A DNA stretch of 47,295 bases. Origin: Puniceicoccaceae bacterium K14 (lineage in GTDB: Bacteria > Verrucomicrobiota > Verrucomicrobiia > Opitutales > Opitutaceae). The notes under the pieces are model-generated. The model saw nothing but the letters and a program-made list of their open reading frames with translations. It ran no database searches and had not been told where the DNA came from. The translations under genes were made by a program, and so were the position numbers. Shown here piece after piece: positions 1 to 8,902 of this stretch (within the stretch, counting starts at the first letter, position 1; every line of letters starts with the position of its first letter). The DNA is taken from positions 1 through 47,295 of the forward strand of contig JAKYXN010000041.1 in assembly GCA_022538095.1 (NCBI GenBank). Reading direction: 5' to 3'.

Positions 1-1
1 A

Positions 2-94
2 AGGTACGATAGAAAACCGGAAACTTATATGGGATTCGCAACGCTCTCAGCATTAACTGATTGGATCAAATTCGATATTGTCCACACGGCCTAA
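2..94 (+). mobile_element. C-terminal tail of a transposase (IS5-like), cut by the window edge
   Basis: An open frame enters from the left edge and stops at 92-94. It encodes about 30 residues beginning RYDRKPETYMGF and ending WIKFDIVHTA. The R-Y-[DE]-[KR]-x4-[YF]-x-[AG]-F pattern followed by a hydrophobic stretch and I-[KR] is the usual C-terminus of IS4/IS5-type DDE transposases, just after the catalytic Glu region. The family is recognised by pattern memory only, and no inverted repeat could be defined within the window. Whether the element is intact depends on sequence to the left. Confidence 0.5.
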
Positions 95-106
95 TCTGTT
101 GTTACC

Positions 107-751
107 ATGAAAATAAAGATATCTTCTTGTTTATTAATACTAGTCGCAGTCACACCCCTCGCCCAAACCCTCTCAGCGGAAGGCCTCTTAGGTAAAAAAT
201 ATTTTGAAATTGTCTATAAAACTGGGAACCTAACAAACTCATTCTCCGACGGAGACATAGACGTTTGGGGCGTCAACACTCGACTAAATATTCCATTGGC
301 AAATGAAGACGAAACAGTTTCTTACGATGCATTTATCAGCCTCTCACACGCAGAAATAGACGACTCGACTATTGATGGTGACGGTCAAGAAATTGATCTA
401 GGGATCGTATTCTACAATTCTAACAGCAAATTTCAGGATATCGAATTCAAGCCATTCCTAGCACTGTCAGGTGGATACGCAGACGGTACAATTTTTGAAT
501 ACAGCGACAAATCTTTCATTTATACAGCAACTGCAGGAATCGAATTCCCGATCGATAATTTCATTACGATCACCCCATATTTCCGATACGTAAACATCGT
601 AGAACTAGAAGATGGAGATGATACAATTGCAGGAATTGATTTTAACTTTTGGATCACCAAAAGAAGTAACATTGGAATCAACTGGGAACAAGTAAGCAAT
701 TCCGGTTCAACACTCGACGTTTACGGTTTTGCTTTTCGAATCGGGTTCTAG
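107..751 (+). CDS. Small outer-membrane beta-barrel protein, function unknown
   Basis: The 214-residue product starts with a Sec signal peptide (MKIKISS then a hydrophobic stretch, likely cleaved near SAEG). The rest alternates polar and hydrophobic residues in strand-like blocks, with many Asp/Gly turns such as DGDG and EDGDD. It ends in Phe (AFRIGF), the classic C-terminal signature for BAM-dependent insertion. The length suits an 8-stranded barrel of the OmpA/OmpW/porin-like size class. No catalytic motif was seen and the ligand is unknown. It lies directly after a transposase tail and before a rearranged stretch, so this part of the window looks like a site of insertions. Confidence 0.6.
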   Translation: MKIKISSCLLILVAVTPLAQTLSAEGLLGKKYFEIVYKTGNLTNSFSDGDIDVWGVNTRLNIPLANEDETVSYDAFISLSHAEIDDSTIDGDGQEIDLGIVFYNSNSKFQDIEFKPFLALSGGYADGTIFEYSDKSFIYTATAGIEFPIDNFITITPYFRYVNIVELEDGDDTIAGIDFNFWITKRSNIGINWEQVSNSGSTLDVYGFAFRIGF

Positions 752-772
752 GAACAACGGTTTTGAGCTTAA

Positions 773-897
773 TCAGCCTAGCTGGTTAGGCGTTACCACG
801 AGGCGGGCTTCGAGCTTTTTTATACAAGACATTTTTTTAGGTGTAATAAAAGCGACAGAAACTCCACTATTGCCTGTACGCCCGCTACGATGCGTAT
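773..897 (-). pseudogene. 3' remnant of a second DEAD-box RNA helicase gene
   Basis: Read on the minus strand, this encodes YTHRSGRTG, then NSGVSVAFITPKKMS, then KKLEARL, and ends NQLG-stop. That parallels the last ~43 codons of the intact helicase at 1293-2405 (THRSGRTGRAGNSGVSVVF, then KLEARLGITFNQLA). An in-frame two-codon gap (RA) and many third-position changes show it is an old paralogous copy rather than a recent duplicate. Homology stops abruptly at about 897, before the Tyr-Tyr of the parent motif VI region, so motifs I-V are missing. It is a dead fragment whose stop codon is still in register. Confidence 0.8.
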
Positions 898-1219
898 AGC
901 AGCTGACCCCATTATTAGATTATTCTATACGGACGTCTTTTTGGAAGAAAACGACGATTTAATGGAAGCTCCACATCGCTTAGAAGATAACACCGATGGG
1001 TATCCTACGCACTTCTACATTGAACGTATTACAGAAGCCCTTGGTGCAAAAAACCTATCCCATAGCGGCAATTCTTCTGAATTATATCTAAAGCTTTCGC
1101 CGGGCATCTATACTGTTACTTTTGAGGACAAAGAAAATGCAGGCGGTCTAGGGTTTATCGAAATTTATGGTGTCGACTCAGAAATTATGAACAAGCTCAA
1201 CATCCTTTTAAAAGAGTAA
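890..1219 (+). pseudogene. Fragment of a secreted-protein C-terminal module
   Basis: The 109-codon frame begins with an ATG inside the helicase relic on the other strand, so its first ~10 residues are probably not original. From about residue 35 it resembles the C-terminal module of the two secreted proteins at 37906-39123 and 39208-40431: EALGAKNL, then SSELYLKLSPGIYTVTFED, then GGLGFIEIYG, against GATVLEEGSTSSAMLLELSPGAYSV and GIVLLEVY. There is no signal peptide and no N-terminal domain, so it looks like the 3' end of a lost gene joined to the relic. It could still be translated as a small cytosolic protein, but nothing favours that. Confidence 0.6.
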
Positions 1220-1292
1220 AACCAAGCACGCTCTCTTGATTTCATTCTACCCGAGCCAAACGTCTCTCATGAAAATCGATGTTAAGCCGCCA

Positions 1293-2405
1293 TCAAGCTA
1301 GCTGATTAAACGTAATTCCGAGGCGAGCTTCTAGCTTTCGAATGCCAGACATTTCCTTCGACGTGATAAATACCACTGAAACGCCACTATTCCCAGCACG
1401 CCCCGTACGCCCACTACGGTGCGTGTAGTACTCGACTTGATCCGGCAAGCTTTGATGGGCTACATAAGCTAAGCCTTCGATATCAATCCCTCGCGCAGCG
1501 ACATCAGTAGCTACTAATATTTGAATACGACCATTTCGAAAACCACGCATAATTTTTTCACGCTCATGCTGTGACAAGTCGCCCTGAATTGCTCCAATCG
1601 CACACCCTTCGTCTTCCAGCTTTTTTGCGAAGTTCACTACATCTGAACGCATGCGACAGAACACCACACCACGAGCTTCACCTTGAGATTGAATGAACTT
1701 GCTAATAGCATATACCTTATCATCCGAACGACAAACTACGAAGCGATGATCAATCAATTTGTTCACTACGTTTTTCTTATCCAGCTGCACAAACTTTGCG
1801 TTGTTCGCTAGATACTCTTTGATGAGCTCCCGCAAATTCTTCTGCATAGTTGCGGAAAACAACCACGTGCGGCGGCGACCTCGCACCTGATCAAAGATCG
1901 CTTCTAAATCCTTACGAAAACCAAGGCTAATCATTTCGTCTGCTTCATCGAGAATCACAGTACTGATTTTGGACAAATCAATCGCACCCAGCTTTAACAA
2001 ATCGAGCAAACGTCCTGGGGTTGCAACTACAATGTGAGTCGGCCGCGAGAGCGCTTTTACTTGGATGTCGATTGGATCGCCTCCGTAGACTGCCTCAATA
2101 AAGATGCGATGATAATGCTTGGTGAACTTAAAAAGCTGTTTTGCAATTTGCTTACCAAGCTCGCGAGTCGGAGCCAAAATAAGCGTCTGCACATGCGTTT
2201 TCTCGGGCTTAATTTTCTGCAACATCGGCAACCCGAACGCTGCTGTCTTTCCGGTTCCCGTCTGTGCCTGACAAATAAAATCTGCACCCTCCTCGATCAA
2301 AAACGGAATCGCCTGCTCCTGCACAGGCGTTGGCTCGACAATACCCATTTCGTCTAATCGTTTTATCAAGTCCTCATGGACACCCAGTTGCGCAAAATTC
2401 TTCAT
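1293..2405 (-). CDS. DEAD-box ATP-dependent RNA helicase, minimal core
   Basis: ATP-dependent RNA unwinding or RNP remodelling in the cytoplasm (RhlE/DeaD-type family). All core motifs are visible in order: Q-motif region (EPTPVQEQAIP), motif I AQTGTGKT, Ia PTRELG, TPGR, II DEAD, III SAT, then domain-2 VATDVAARGID and motif VI HRSGRTGRAG. The protein is about 370 residues and stops soon after motif VI, with no basic or RNA-recognition tail, so substrate choice cannot be inferred. I chose the ATG at 2405 because AAGGG lies six bases upstream; in-frame starts at 2411 and 2423 are less well placed. Divergent from the secreted-protein gene at 2631. A fragment of a paralogue lies 0.4 kb past its 3' end. 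Confidence 0.93.
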   Translation of the reverse strand: MKNFAQLGVHEDLIKRLDEMGIVEPTPVQEQAIPFLIEEGADFICQAQTGTGKTAAFGLPMLQKIKPEKTHVQTLILAPTRELGKQIAKQLFKFTKHYHRIFIEAVYGGDPIDIQVKALSRPTHIVVATPGRLLDLLKLGAIDLSKISTVILDEADEMISLGFRKDLEAIFDQVRGRRRTWLFSATMQKNLRELIKEYLANNAKFVQLDKKNVVNKLIDHRFVVCRSDDKVYAISKFIQSQGEARGVVFCRMRSDVVNFAKKLEDEGCAIGAIQGDLSQHEREKIMRGFRNGRIQILVATDVAARGIDIEGLAYVAHQSLPDQVEYYTHRSGRTGRAGNSGVSVVFITSKEMSGIRKLEARLGITFNQLA

Positions 2406-2630
2406 AATCATCCCTTTAAGCAATCAACGGCATCAAGCAACCGCATTGTGGACGTTCGGCATAAAACCGACCCAATTCCAAAGACCAAGAACAAAACGCA
2501 CGAAAAGTAGAAGAAGAAATAGGCATGAAATGGCCGGTGACTCATTTTAGTCCGCCTTGAGCGTATTGAATTTTGACACGGACTCGGTCGGCGAATATTA
2601 GATAACCTGAATTTCAAACCAAGCTTACCC

Positions 2631-3932
2631 ATGAAAAGATTACTTTCATTCCTACTAGCTCTCTTTGCTCCTATCCAATCAATCATTTGCCAAGAGACAG
2701 AAGACGGCTCCGCTGTAAATTTTTCCGTCAGGGCAGAACTCAACGGCAAGCCTCTTATCCACGGACTCGCAGTCGAAGGAAGTCAAAACGTACTCTTTCG
2801 AGCTATAGGGACCAGCTTAGGAGCCCAAGGTGTCAACACTGCGATCGACGACCCTTGCCTCATCCTGTACGATTCAGACGGTAACGAAGTAGCGCAAACG
2901 GTTCCAGTTGCTGTGTTGGCCCAACAAGAATTCCAACTGTTAACGTCTGCAGTGGAAGCAAGTGGAGCCTTCCCTGTTCCCTCTTTTTCTACGGAGGCTG
3001 TGATGATCTACCCAGTTAGCGGACCAATGACTCTTCACGCTAAGAGCATTTCTGGAAAAATTGGTGAAATGCTTATAGAAACCTACACATTACCTTCGGA
3101 TCTATTCGGCCAAAACGACTCACTCACAGGCAGCCCATCTCAGCAGTTAACTAAAATTCAGCCCTTAATCGGCGAAAACCCTGAGAGTTTGTCGGACGGC
3201 GCTAAGATAATGAACTCTACTCTAGTGGGTAATCTCGTCAGTATCACCGCTGAATTTAGCGGGGGATGTGAAAATCATCATTTTGGCCTATACTATGACC
3301 TGGAACACATTCTAAGAACCAATGAGTTTGGGGCGACTGACAGTTCGGTTAAAATATACTTGGAGCATCGCGCCCCAGGGGATCCATGCGATGCAATTGT
3401 TCAGCAAAACCTACTGTTCGATCTATCTCCGATGTTTCAGCATATCTTCGAAAACTACCAGAATCCACAGTTCATCTCGATTGATAGAGACGCTATAGTT
3501 GGTGGCTCTCCAGCGATTTTTTCATTAGGCAACGTTCCCACGATTGGAGAAATCACTTTGCTCGAAACAACGCTCCCAGGAGACGACGAAGATCTTTTCT
3601 ACACTTCTTTTTTAAAATTGGATGATAAGAGCCTAATCATTTCAGCGGCTTCCCCATTGGGAAGTAATCATTTTCAATTATTCGCTGAGTCCAATTTCAC
3701 TAATTCTACTCCTCCTGAACTCAATTTGTACATGACGCACGACCATCCCAATGGAGGAGCTGCAGTTGTAACTACGACCACATTTTACTACAACATTGCA
3801 GAGTTACTAACCCTTCATGACAATTTGATCGGAGACAGGTCAGACTTTATTCTAAGCCTGTTTTCTAGAATTAAAGGCGAAAACGAGTTAATTTCAAAGT
3901 TCACCGTAAACTCAAGTGCCCTAGATAAATAG
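2631..3932 (+). CDS. Secreted protein with an N-terminal copy of the NFSVRA/NISTRG module
   Basis: A 433-residue exported protein with a signal peptide (MKRLLSFLLALFAPIQSIICQ). Residues ~23-150 resemble the C-terminal module of the 37.9-40.4 kb paralogues: NFSVRAELNG with LIHGLAVEGS, LFRAIGTSLGAQGV and DDPCLILYDSDG, against NISTRGRVG with LIGGFVVEG, LLQAVGMELEGVD and LSDPQLRLV. Here the module is N-terminal. The second half has a GGCENHHFGLYYD motif, then LEHRAPGDPC and NLLFDLSP, which looks like a separate beta-rich domain that I cannot name. Envelope or extracellular location is likely; function is unknown. Confidence 0.6.
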   Translation: MKRLLSFLLALFAPIQSIICQETEDGSAVNFSVRAELNGKPLIHGLAVEGSQNVLFRAIGTSLGAQGVNTAIDDPCLILYDSDGNEVAQTVPVAVLAQQEFQLLTSAVEASGAFPVPSFSTEAVMIYPVSGPMTLHAKSISGKIGEMLIETYTLPSDLFGQNDSLTGSPSQQLTKIQPLIGENPESLSDGAKIMNSTLVGNLVSITAEFSGGCENHHFGLYYDLEHILRTNEFGATDSSVKIYLEHRAPGDPCDAIVQQNLLFDLSPMFQHIFENYQNPQFISIDRDAIVGGSPAIFSLGNVPTIGEITLLETTLPGDDEDLFYTSFLKLDDKSLIISAASPLGSNHFQLFAESNFTNSTPPELNLYMTHDHPNGGAAVVTTTTFYYNIAELLTLHDNLIGDRSDFILSLFSRIKGENELISKFTVNSSALDK

Positions 3933-3979
3933 GCTATATTCAAAGAGTTCCCGCCCGTAGTAACTCTGAACCTTTAGCC

Positions 3980-4002
3980 CTTTAACACATAGCGTGTTAA
4001 GG
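3980..4002 (+). terminator. Short dyad after the secreted-protein gene
   Basis: TTAACAC and GTGTTAA face each other across a 5-base loop about 50 bases after the stop codon at 3932. There is no clear T-run behind it, so it may be a weak terminator or a protein-binding palindrome ahead of the Fur-suf transcription unit. Confidence 0.3.
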
Positions 4003-4017
4003 TATTCTCACCCTTTA

Positions 4018-4064
4018 TTTGGAATTATTCTAATTTCTACTTGATATTTAGAATTATTCCATTT
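4018..4064 (+). promoter_or_regulatory. Paired Fur/PerR-like operator palindromes upstream of the fur-suf operon
   Basis: Two near-palindromes, TTTGGAATTATTCTAATT (4018-4035) and TTTAGAATTATTCCATTT (4047-4064), are inverted relative to each other with centres about 29 bases apart. Each has the AT-rich inverted GAAT-x-ATTC core typical of Fur-superfamily operators (7-1-7 style). They sit 40-85 bases upstream of the start codon of a Fur-family gene that leads the suf cluster, so autoregulation and control of Fe-S assembly is the natural inference. Confidence 0.6.
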
Positions 4065-4103
4065 TGCTCTTGAGATTCATTCTTATAAACAATTCTTTCA
4101 CGA

Positions 4104-4526
4104 ATGCTAAGCGACGCCAAAACAGATACATTAAATCGGAAGCTCTCAGCTGCGGGCCTCCGATCCACTCGGCAGAGAGAAGTCGTGTACGATGCGATTC
4201 TCTCCAAGAGAGATCACCCCACTGCAGACGAGATTTTCGCCCGAGTGAAAAAGGAAATGCCAACTATTTCCTTAGCCACTGTCTACAACTGTCTCGATAC
4301 CCTTGTGCAGTGCGATCTCGTCAAGCATGTGAACATTGATCGAGAGTCCACCCGCTACTGCCCCAACCTCAACGAACATGCCCACTTCCACGACAACGAT
4401 TCGGGTACGATCTACGACGTGCAACTCGACGAGGATTTTATCGGCAAACTTAAAGCCATTCTTCCCGAAGGCTTCGAACCTACTTCGATCGACATCACGC
4501 TACGCGGCAAAGTCCAACAAAACTAA
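4104..4526 (+). CDS. Fur-family transcriptional regulator leading the suf operon
   Basis: A 140-residue DNA-binding repressor of the Fur/PerR superfamily. The winged helix occupies residues ~8-85 (GLRSTRQREVVYDAI, HPTADEIFARV, ISLATVYNCLDTL), followed by a short dimerisation domain. The region that normally reads HHHLICxxCG is EHAHFHDNDSG. The usual structural-zinc cysteine pairs are missing, so metal binding must rely on His/Asp/Glu, as in Zur/PerR regulatory sites, or be altered. It ends 22 bases before sufC and is preceded by two palindromes (4018-4064). Control of suf in response to iron or peroxide is inferred from position; this is not an Rrf2 IscR/SufR type. Confidence 0.85.
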   Translation: MLSDAKTDTLNRKLSAAGLRSTRQREVVYDAILSKRDHPTADEIFARVKKEMPTISLATVYNCLDTLVQCDLVKHVNIDRESTRYCPNLNEHAHFHDNDSGTIYDVQLDEDFIGKLKAILPEGFEPTSIDITLRGKVQQN

Positions 4527-4548
4527 ATAATTTCAAGAACGTAACAAC

Positions 4549-5310
4549 ATGAGCAATACACTGGAAATCACAAACCTCAACGTAAGCATTGGCGACAAGC
4601 AAATCCTCAAGGACTTCTCGCTCACAATTCCAAAAGGCGAAGTTCACGCCATCATGGGACCCAATGGCACAGGAAAGAGCACACTCGCAAAAGCGATCGC
4701 TGGCCATCCTGATTACGAAATCACCAGCGGTGAGGTCCTATTAGACGGCGAGTCCATCCTCGATATGGAACCAGACGAGCGTTCCCGTGCTGGCCTCTTC
4801 CTCGCCTTCCAATACCCGATGGAAATACCAGGTGTATCCATCGCAAATTTCATTCGCGCCGCTAAAAATGCTCGCCTTTCAGAAGACGAAGAACTCAACG
4901 CGCCGGCTTACTACAAGGAATTGTACGAAAAAATGGATATGCTCCAAATCGACCGTAAGTTCACCGCTCGTTCCGTAAACGACGGCTTCTCAGGCGGCGA
5001 AAAGAAGCGCTGTGAAATCCTTCAAATGGCGATGCTTCAACCAAGCTACGCAGTTCTTGACGAAACTGATTCCGGCCTCGATATCGACGCCCTGAAAGTT
5101 GTATCAGAAGGTGTAAACACTCTCCGTGGCGACAACCTCGGCGTACTCGTCATTACTCACTATCAACGTCTACTCGACTACATTGTTCCTGACGTCGTTC
5201 ACGTTATGTACGATGGTCGCATCGTTAAAAGCGGCGACAAGAATCTCGCGCTCGAACTCGAAAGCAAGGGTTACGATTGGGTTAAGGAACTCGCCCCCGC
5301 TGGCGCATAA
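4549..5310 (+). CDS. sufC: Fe-S cluster assembly ATPase SufC
   Basis: Cytosolic ABC-type ATPase of the SufBC(2)D scaffold that drives Fe-S cluster assembly. At 253 residues it has the usual SufC length. Visible motifs are Walker [10 protein letters not shown], a Q-loop ([12 protein letters not shown], typical of SufC), signature [11 protein letters not shown], Walker B with [12 protein letters not shown] and an H-loop ITHYQRLL. The EIPGV and KKRCE variants separate SufC from transporter ATPases. First structural gene of the cluster after the Fur-type regulator, with sufB 33 bases downstream. Confidence 0.97.
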   Translation: MSNTLEITNLNVSIGDKQILKDFSLTIPKGEVHAIMGPNGTGKSTLAKAIAGHPDYEITSGEVLLDGESILDMEPDERSRAGLFLAFQYPMEIPGVSIANFIRAAKNARLSEDEELNAPAYYKELYEKMDMLQIDRKFTARSVNDGFSGGEKKRCEILQMAMLQPSYAVLDETDSGLDIDALKVVSEGVNTLRGDNLGVLVITHYQRLLDYIVPDVVHVMYDGRIVKSGDKNLALELESKGYDWVKELAPAGA

Positions 5311-5343
5311 TTCGTCACCAAACATTCAACACAAAAATTGACC

Positions 5344-6753
5344 ATGGCAACACCCACACCCGAAATCGAAGTCGATAGAGAATCAGGTAATTTCAAGTAC
5401 GAGGAAAGCCACAAATATGACGCTGGCTACGGTCTTACCGAAAAGACGATCGATTACATTAGCGACGTTAAAAAAGAAGACGACTGGATCCGCGAATTCC
5501 GCAAGCGGGCCCTCAAAGTATTCGAAGACAAGCCAATGCCAACAAATTGGGCGACCAAGGACTTGGAAAATATCGTATTCGAAAACATCCGCTACTACCT
5601 TGCCGACGGACAACGCGCCAAGAAAAGCTGGGACGACGTACCCGACGATGTAAAGGAAACCTTCGAACGCCTCGGCATTCCAGAAAACGAGCGTAAATTC
5701 CTTGCGGGTGTTGAAGCCCAGTTCGACTCAGAAGCCGCCTACTCCAACATGAAAGACAGCGTCATGAAGCAAGGCGTAATCTTCATGGGATCGACAGAGG
5801 CATTGATGAAGCACCCAGAGATTTTCCGTAAATGGTTCGGTAAAGTCATCCCAACAGGCGACAACAAATTCTCCGCACTCAATAGTGCCGCATTCTCCGG
5901 AGGATCATTCATCTACGTGCCAAAAGGCGTAAAAGTTAGCCACCCTCTCCAAGCCTACTTCCGTATCAACGCGGAAAACTTCGGCCAATTCGAGCGTACA
6001 CTTATCATCGCAGACGAAGGTTCAGAAGTCACCTACATGGAAGGTTGTACTGCACCGAAATTCGACACCGCAACGCTTCACAGCGCAGTCGTTGAGCTCG
6101 TCGCAATGCCGGGAGCAAAAATTGAATACGTAACCGTACAAAACTGGTCATCCAATGTATTCAATTTGGTAACAAAACGTGCCATCGCCCACGAAGACGC
6201 CGTGGTAAAATGGGTCGATTGTAACATCGGTTCTCGACTCACCATGAAATACCCAGGTGTGATCCTAAAAGGAAAACGCGCACGTGGCGAAGTTCTCAGT
6301 ATTGCCCTCGCCAACGATGGACAGCACCAGGACACTGGAGCGAAAATGATTCACGCTGCGGACGAAACAACCAGTAACATCATTTCCAAGTCGATTAGCG
6401 TAGGCGAAGGCCGTTCCACTTATCGGGGACAAGTTCATATGCCGAAACACTTGAAAGGCTGTAAGAACAACACCGAGTGCGACGCCCTACTCATCAATAC
6501 CAATTCCCGTACAGACACGTATCCAGCAATCACTGTTCGCGGCAACGACAACTCCGTACAGCACGAAGCGTCCGTAAGTAAAGTATCCGCTGAACAAATC
6601 TTCTACATGCAGCAACGCGGCATGAGCGAAGGCGAAGCAATGAGCTTAAGCGTCAATGGATTCGTAAACGACCTCACACGCCACTTCCCCATGGAATACA
6701 GCGTAGAATTAAAGCGTCTCATCGAATTGGAGATGGAAGGCTCCGTCGGGTAA
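5344..6753 (+). CDS. sufB: Fe-S cluster scaffold protein SufB
   Basis: Core scaffold subunit on which the nascent Fe-S cluster is built with SufC and SufD. The product is about 469 residues. Diagnostic stretches include [39 protein letters not shown], the beta-helix core, and [13 protein letters not shown] near the C-terminus with conserved cysteines. I prefer the ATG at 5344 ([10 protein letters not shown]) over a TTG two codons upstream. Tightly packed between sufC and sufD, consistent with one transcript. Confidence 0.97.
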   Translation: MATPTPEIEVDRESGNFKYEESHKYDAGYGLTEKTIDYISDVKKEDDWIREFRKRALKVFEDKPMPTNWATKDLENIVFENIRYYLADGQRAKKSWDDVPDDVKETFERLGIPENERKFLAGVEAQFDSEAAYSNMKDSVMKQGVIFMGSTEALMKHPEIFRKWFGKVIPTGDNKFSALNSAAFSGGSFIYVPKGVKVSHPLQAYFRINAENFGQFERTLIIADEGSEVTYMEGCTAPKFDTATLHSAVVELVAMPGAKIEYVTVQNWSSNVFNLVTKRAIAHEDAVVKWVDCNIGSRLTMKYPGVILKGKRARGEVLSIALANDGQHQDTGAKMIHAADETTSNIISKSISVGEGRSTYRGQVHMPKHLKGCKNNTECDALLINTNSRTDTYPAITVRGNDNSVQHEASVSKVSAEQIFYMQQRGMSEGEAMSLSVNGFVNDLTRHFPMEYSVELKRLIELEMEGSVG

Positions 6754-6784
6754 ACGGGCAACAAATACAAACAGATTTTAAATA

Positions 6785-8131
6785 GTGAACTCTCTTACAG
6801 AAGAAATTTCAGTGGATTCGGAAACCGATGCATTAGCAGCCGTGAAAAGCGACTTCCAAGAATACCTAGATATTTTGGATACCGCTCCATCATGGTGGAA
6901 AGACATCAAGAAGTCTGCCTTTGAAGACTACTGTGCCCTTCCCGATCCCAGTCGCAAGGACGAGACCTGGCGCTTTGCCAACCTAAAGGCATGGCGAGGG
7001 ACAAATCCCGAATTTTCCGCAATGCCTTCGATCAGCAATGCCCAGTCATTGATCGAGCGATCGGACCTGATCAAAACGTATTCCGGACAAATCGTCATAG
7101 CAGACAATCAAACGATTCAAGCGGAATCAATCTCGCCTGAATTGAGTGCCAAGGGCGTGGTCTTCACGACTTTGAAGAAAGCCTTGTCCACCCACGGAGC
7201 TCTCATCAAAGACTACTTCATGAAGCAAGAAGTCGATCTCGGATCGGCTAAAGCGGCAAAGCTGCACACCGCATTCTTGGAAAATGGCGTTATTCTTTTC
7301 GTCCCCAAAGGCGTCGAAGTGGAAGACCCATTCATCGTCTACAATTGGGCAACATCCGCTACTGTCCCGTCATTGCCACACACGCTCGTAATCGCGGAAG
7401 ACTTGGCGAAGGTTTCACTAATTGAAGCTCAACTATCAGCCGACGAATCGACACCTTCCTATTCCTGCGGTGTCGGCCACATTTTTGCGGGAGCCAGCTC
7501 CAAGGTTCAGTTGACCGTGCTACAAAATTTCAACGAGCAGTCAGTCGGCACTCAAATCAGTTCCAACATCACCGGAAAAGACGCCCTCGTGAAAACGCTG
7601 AGCGTGAACGTAGGTTGCAAGCAGTACCGCTCTGAAACTCATGGAAAGATCGTAGGCTCGGGCGCCCACGTCGAAATGCTCTCGCTCGCCGTTACCGATA
7701 ACGACCAAGAGATCGACCAACGCACCTTGCAAACGCACGACGCGCCGCACGCCACTTCGGACCTCCTTTTCAAGAACGCCTTAAGGGATAAATCCAAGAC
7801 AATCTTCTCCGGCCTAATTAAGGTAGCAGAACACGCTCAGCAAACGGACGCTTATCAAACAAACCGCAACTTGCTCCTCAGCAGCGATGCGGAAGCGAAT
7901 TCCTTGCCCGGCTTGGAAATCGAAGCCAACGACGTAAAGTGCAGCCACGGTGCGACCACCAGCCAGATCGAGCCAGAAGAGATCTTCTACATGCTGGCTC
8001 GCGGCATCGATCGAGACGCAGCCAACGAGCTCATCGTCAACGGATTCTTCGAAGAGGTGCTCGAACGCATTGATGTCGAAGAATTGGCCGAAAACGTTCG
8101 CCAGCTCATTCGTTCGAAATTTAAAAAGTAA
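6785..8131 (+). CDS. sufD: Fe-S cluster assembly protein SufD
   Basis: SufB-like partner that forms the heteromeric scaffold with SufB and SufC. The 448-residue product starts with GTG (no in-frame ATG fits). The N-terminal region contains DETWRFANLKAW (family signature RxExWKYT/FTNL). The C-terminal beta-helix contains ENGVILFVPKGVEVEDPF, QTDAYQTNRNLLLSSDAEANS, EIEANDVKCSHGAT and FYMLARGIDRDAANELIVNGF, all characteristic of SufD. It starts 31 bases after sufB. Confidence 0.96.
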   Translation: MNSLTEEISVDSETDALAAVKSDFQEYLDILDTAPSWWKDIKKSAFEDYCALPDPSRKDETWRFANLKAWRGTNPEFSAMPSISNAQSLIERSDLIKTYSGQIVIADNQTIQAESISPELSAKGVVFTTLKKALSTHGALIKDYFMKQEVDLGSAKAAKLHTAFLENGVILFVPKGVEVEDPFIVYNWATSATVPSLPHTLVIAEDLAKVSLIEAQLSADESTPSYSCGVGHIFAGASSKVQLTVLQNFNEQSVGTQISSNITGKDALVKTLSVNVGCKQYRSETHGKIVGSGAHVEMLSLAVTDNDQEIDQRTLQTHDAPHATSDLLFKNALRDKSKTIFSGLIKVAEHAQQTDAYQTNRNLLLSSDAEANSLPGLEIEANDVKCSHGATTSQIEPEEIFYMLARGIDRDAANELIVNGFFEEVLERIDVEELAENVRQLIRSKFKK

Positions 8132-8179
8132 CCTTCTTAACTAGAAATACAAAGCCAGGTTCACCCTGTCGTTGACATT

Positions 8180-8761
8180 ATGCAAACAGAAGAAACTCAA
8201 CAGCGCTCTCTCACCCGAGAAGTCGAAGCGGTACAAATTCCTAGTGGCGATCCCGTCCAGCTTCCTGCCCTTTCAAAAGTCTATATCACGCAACAGCTCG
8301 GCGGTAGCTACACGGTGATGACCGACTTCGGCCTAGCTCGCATCGAAGGACGCGACGCCGATGCACTGGGAGCGGATATTGCGAATCAACGCCAAGAAGA
8401 GGAAGCCCAAGCTGCCGAAGAAAAGAAGGCTCAGCCAAGTGGTATCGAACCAGACGAAGAAGCGATCTGGACTGGCCTCCGCAACGTCTACGATCCAGAA
8501 ATCCCGGTTAACATCGTCGACCTCGGACTCGTCTACTCCATGACAGTTTCCCCAACGGAAGACGGCGGCTACGGAGTAGAAATTCAAATGACTCTCACAG
8601 CTCCTGGCTGTGGGATGGGACCTGCCATTGCCGAAGATGCCAAAAGCAAAGTAATGCTTGTTCCCGGAGTCGACGCAGCCGAAGTAAATCTCGTTTGGGA
8701 GCCAGCTTGGGATCAAAGCATGATCAGCGAAGAAGGCCGCATGATCCTCGGCTTGGTTTAA
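8180..8761 (+). CDS. sufT: SufT-like Fe-S maturation protein (MIP18/DUF59 family)
   Basis: A 193-residue protein with an N-terminal extension (residues 1-85, including LPALSKVYITQQLGGSYTV) and a C-terminal MIP18-family domain: DPEIPVNIVDLGLVY and TAPGCGMGP, with the conserved Cys. This N-extended arrangement is the one called SufT, an auxiliary factor in cluster maturation or transfer. Last gene of the suf block; no cysteine desulfurase (sufS) or sufU follows here, so sulfur delivery must be encoded elsewhere. A 140-base gap with no clear hairpin separates it from clpP. Confidence 0.9.
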   Translation: MQTEETQQRSLTREVEAVQIPSGDPVQLPALSKVYITQQLGGSYTVMTDFGLARIEGRDADALGADIANQRQEEEAQAAEEKKAQPSGIEPDEEAIWTGLRNVYDPEIPVNIVDLGLVYSMTVSPTEDGGYGVEIQMTLTAPGCGMGPAIAEDAKSKVMLVPGVDAAEVNLVWEPAWDQSMISEEGRMILGLV

Positions 8762-8902
8762 ACCAAAGCGAAATCCATCCGATTTTTTGCTGATCAAATA
8801 ATTGTGAATTCGCAAACAAGGGAAATAGAACACAGTTTCCCATTGAATTCCTTGCGATTGCGCACTTCTTAGCTACGTACATTTAACGAATTACAATTTT
8901 CT

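Noticed and set aside
8333-8833. Long minus-strand frame of 166 codons across sufT
   Set aside because: The plus strand encodes an unmistakable SufT; the antisense frame has no motif or start context.
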